Part shown: piece after piece, positions 5,612 to 7,311 of the stretch | Layout: every line of letters starts with the position of its first letter | How positions within the stretch are numbered: position 1 is the stretch's first letter | The notes under the pieces: generated by a model | Database searches by the model: none | What the model saw: only the letters and a program-made list of their open reading frames with translations | Told to the model about the DNA's origin: nothing | Translations under genes and position numbers: made by a program | Assembly: GCA_029960905.1 (NCBI GenBank) | Contig: JASBVU010000092.1 | Location: 1-7,311 of the forward strand | Direction: 5' to 3' | DNA: 7,311 nt | From: Thermoanaerobacterium sp. | GTDB lineage: Bacteria > Bacillota > Thermoanaerobacteria > Thermoanaerobacterales > Thermoanaerobacteraceae

Positions 5612-6958
5612 TTATTTATTAACTTCTAGTTTTTTAGGCTTCATAACTATTGAAACTATAATAAAAATTAGAATTAGTATAGCAACGAGTGCATATATTC
5701 CTGTTTTTGTAAATAACTTGGCCAGATATCCTACAACGATTCCCGTAAATACAAAGTCCGCATCACCAAAAGTAGAATTTGCAAAGCCAAGCTGGCCCAT
5801 TACAGGCAATAACAATGCCGGCAATAATGTTAAAATTGCACCATTTATAATACCGCCTATAATTGTTCCTCTTAGGCCACCTGTTGCATTAGTTAATACT
5901 CCTGCTGCTGCACCGACAAAGAACAAAGGAATCAAGCCAGGTATAATAACTGCCAATCCAGTATGGGGCAATATGAGGAACATTATTATGCCACCAACTA
6001 ATGATGATAAAAACCCAATAATTACTGCATTCGGAGCAAAAGGAAAAATTACAGGACAATCAAGTGCAGGTATAGCATCAGGAACTATCTTTTCAGCAAT
6101 ACCTTTAAACGCAGGAACAATTTCAGCAAGCATCATTCTAACGCCCTGCAAAACTACTACAAAACCCGCTGTAAAAGTCAATGCCTGAGTTATTGCAAAT
6201 ATAAAAACATCACTACCACCTGACGCTTTTAATACAACGCTTTTATTAGCTGAATACATTGTTATAAGAAAAATGATTGCCATTACAATAGCTGTTGATA
6301 AAGTATTATCTCTAAAAAAGCTTAATCCCTGTGGTACTTTTATGTCTTCAGTGGAATGTTCCTTATTTCCAGTTATCTTTCCTATATATGCGGAAATTAC
6401 ATAAGTTAACGCATTATAGTGTCCCATCGCAACACTATCATTACCCGTAACTTTTCTGTAATAAGGCTGCACTAGTGCTGGAGTTAAAACCATTGTTGAT
6501 CCTAATATTAAAGAACCAACTACGATTAATTCAACTCCTTTAAATCCAGCTGTACTTAGCACTGCTGCTAAAAGTCCCGACATAAATAATATATGATGGC
6601 CTGTTAAAAAAACATATTTAAGAGGTGTAAACCTTGCTATAATAAGATTTACAATGAATCCAAATAACATCATTAAAGCCATCTCTGAACCAAACATTTT
6701 TTGTGCTAAACCGATTACTGCCTCATTTGTTGGTATTACACCTTGCATATGAAATGCTTCTTGGAATATTGGTCCTAATACTCCAAGCGTATTTGCAATC
6801 GCAGTTGCTCCAACCTGTAAAATGATGAACCCTATAATTGTTTTTAATGTACCACTGATTATTTGCTGTATAGGCTTTTTTAATGCAATTAATCCTATTA
6901 ACGCCATTAAGCCTGCCATTATTGAAGGTTGATTAAATAAGCTAACTATAAATTGCAT
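5612..6958 (-). CDS. PTS EIIC membrane permease, UlaA/SgaT (ascorbate-galactitol superfamily) family
   Basis: This 448-residue integral membrane protein would carry a sugar across the membrane while EIIB phosphorylates it. It is hydrophobic almost throughout, with about ten or more membrane segments. Family hallmarks shared with E. coli UlaA from memory are GTLKTIIGFIILQVG (36-50), LTGH (118-121), DNTLSTAIVM (217-226), QGVRMMLAE (271-279), the LDC/FAPNAV stretch at 299-312 whose Asp300 matches the essential Asp of UlaA, and IIPGLIPLFF (338-347). The E. coli QQAGL and GHQQQF segments read MSGL (126-129) and GHYNAL (179-184) here, so the sugar is probably not ascorbate. GGAGG precedes the ATG by 7 nt, and EIIB ends 20 nt upstream. 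No ascorbate-pathway genes (UlaG, UlaD, UlaF) are in view; transketolase follows instead, which points to a pentose or pentitol. Substrate is inference. Confidence 0.92.
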   Translation of the reverse strand: MQFIVSLFNQPSIMAGLMALIGLIALKKPIQQIISGTLKTIIGFIILQVGATAIANTLGVLGPIFQEAFHMQGVIPTNEAVIGLAQKMFGSEMALMMLFGFIVNLIIARFTPLKYVFLTGHHILFMSGLLAAVLSTAGFKGVELIVVGSLILGSTMVLTPALVQPYYRKVTGNDSVAMGHYNALTYVISAYIGKITGNKEHSTEDIKVPQGLSFFRDNTLSTAIVMAIIFLITMYSANKSVVLKASGGSDVFIFAITQALTFTAGFVVVLQGVRMMLAEIVPAFKGIAEKIVPDAIPALDCPVIFPFAPNAVIIGFLSSLVGGIIMFLILPHTGLAVIIPGLIPLFFVGAAAGVLTNATGGLRGTIIGGIINGAILTLLPALLLPVMGQLGFANSTFGDADFVFTGIVVGYLAKLFTKTGIYALVAILILIFIIVSIVMKPKKLEVNK

Positions 6959-6978
6959 ATTTATCCTCCTCTATTCCT

Positions 6979-7254
6979 CTATTTGAAATTTTTTATTGCT
7001 TCTAACAACTTATCTTCAATATCTTTTTTGTCGATGGCATTTTTTACAAAGACAACATTGAAATTTAATCCCTCTAACTCAGACTTTAATTCGGATGTCG
7101 AAATAACTAAATCTGCTACTTTACCTTTTATAGAACCGAGATCGCATGCTTCTACATTAGCATTAATTCCATTTTTAGCTAAAATGTCATCAACAGCCAT
7201 TTTTAGAATTAAGCTTGTACCAAATCCCATACCACATACGGTTACGATGTTCAT
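6979..7254 (-). CDS. PTS EIIB component, UlaB/SgaB type
   Basis: This 91-residue cytoplasmic protein relays phosphate from EIIA to the incoming sugar bound by EIIC. The N-terminus MNIVTVCGMGFGTS holds the phosphorylatable Cys7 in a CGMGFGTS P-loop, characteristic of lactose/ascorbate/galactitol-type EIIB domains. The remaining strand-helix pattern with NVVFVKNAIDKKDIEDKL near the C-terminus fits the usual compact alpha/beta fold, and length is typical. Its ATG overlaps the stop of the upstream gene (ATGA), with AAGGAG 7 nt upstream, and the EIIC gene follows after 20 nt. The complex still needs an EIIA, which should lie upstream beyond the window or be partly seen at its edge. Confidence 0.93.
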   Translation of the reverse strand: MNIVTVCGMGFGTSLILKMAVDDILAKNGINANVEACDLGSIKGKVADLVISTSELKSELEGLNFNVVFVKNAIDKKDIEDKLLEAIKNFK

Positions 7255-7311
7255 ATTAACACTCCTTCGTCAATAAGCTCACATAATTTTGCTTCGGCTT
7301 CTTCCAATATA
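7251..7311 (-). CDS. 3' end of the upstream operon gene (partial; perhaps EIIA or a PTS-domain regulator)
   Basis: A frame open from the right edge encodes the last 19 residues of a protein, ending in CELIDEGVLI, with a TGA at 7251-7253. The stop overlaps the EIIB start as ATGA, and its codons contain the EIIB ribosome site, so it is a real cotranscribed gene. The acidic amphipathic end would suit the last helix of an EIIA domain, alone or at the end of a BglG-type antiterminator, which often precedes UlaB/UlaA genes. The fragment is too short to prove either. Confidence 0.6.
   Translation of the reverse strand, partial: ILEEAEAKLCELIDEGVLI

Noticed and set aside
5718..6188. 156-codon plus-strand open frame
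   Set aside because: It is the antisense shadow of the EIIC gene, rich in Pro/Ala/Ile/Thr as expected from the complement of hydrophobic codons.
1..7311. CRISPR array, tRNA, rRNA, riboswitch or complete insertion sequence
   Set aside because: I looked for repeat-spacer units, cloverleaf ends, large conserved leaders and transposase motifs and saw none.

Overview
The window is AT-rich DNA with strong GGAGG-type ribosome binding sites, short gene spacing and a codon choice typical of low-GC Firmicutes. An ECF sigma factor with an anti-sigma factor like YhdL of Bacillus, next to a PTS/transketolase operon, suggests an anaerobic saccharolytic clostridial lineage, perhaps Thermoanaerobacterales. 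That placement is inference from gene content and style, not from a marker gene.

Layout. Positions 1-289 are mostly non-coding; a reading frame ending at 83 may be the tail of an upstream gene, and a 12-bp GC-rich palindrome lies at 239-250. Positions 290-1880 (+) hold a two-gene unit: a SigM-like ECF sigma factor and, overlapping it by 11 nt, a one-pass membrane anti-sigma factor. Positions 1881-2014 separate convergent units and hold a strong hairpin. From 7311 down to 2015 everything is on the minus strand and reads as one operon, in order of transcription: the 3' end of an unidentified gene, PTS EIIB, PTS EIIC (UlaA/ascorbate family), a 13-bp intercistronic hairpin, transketolase N-terminal subunit, transketolase C-terminal subunit, class II ketose-bisphosphate aldolase, and a divergent PfkA-type phosphofructokinase. 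The operon promoter and its regulator lie beyond the right edge.

How the genes could work together. A PTS importing and phosphorylating a sugar, followed by split transketolase, aldolase and a phosphofructokinase, is a plausible complete set for moving pentose phosphates to glycolysis without transaldolase. Transketolase would make sedoheptulose 7-phosphate, the kinase would phosphorylate it to the 1,7-bisphosphate, the aldolase would cleave that to erythrose 4-phosphate and DHAP, and transketolase would use the erythrose 4-phosphate. The sedoheptulose-bisphosphate route is established knowledge for clostridia that lack transaldolase; that this operon is a dedicated, sugar-induced version is my inference. 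The kinase lacks several residues that bind fructose 6-phosphate in E. coli PfkA, and the EIIC lacks ascorbate-pocket motifs of E. coli UlaA, so both may act on substrates other than those their family names imply.
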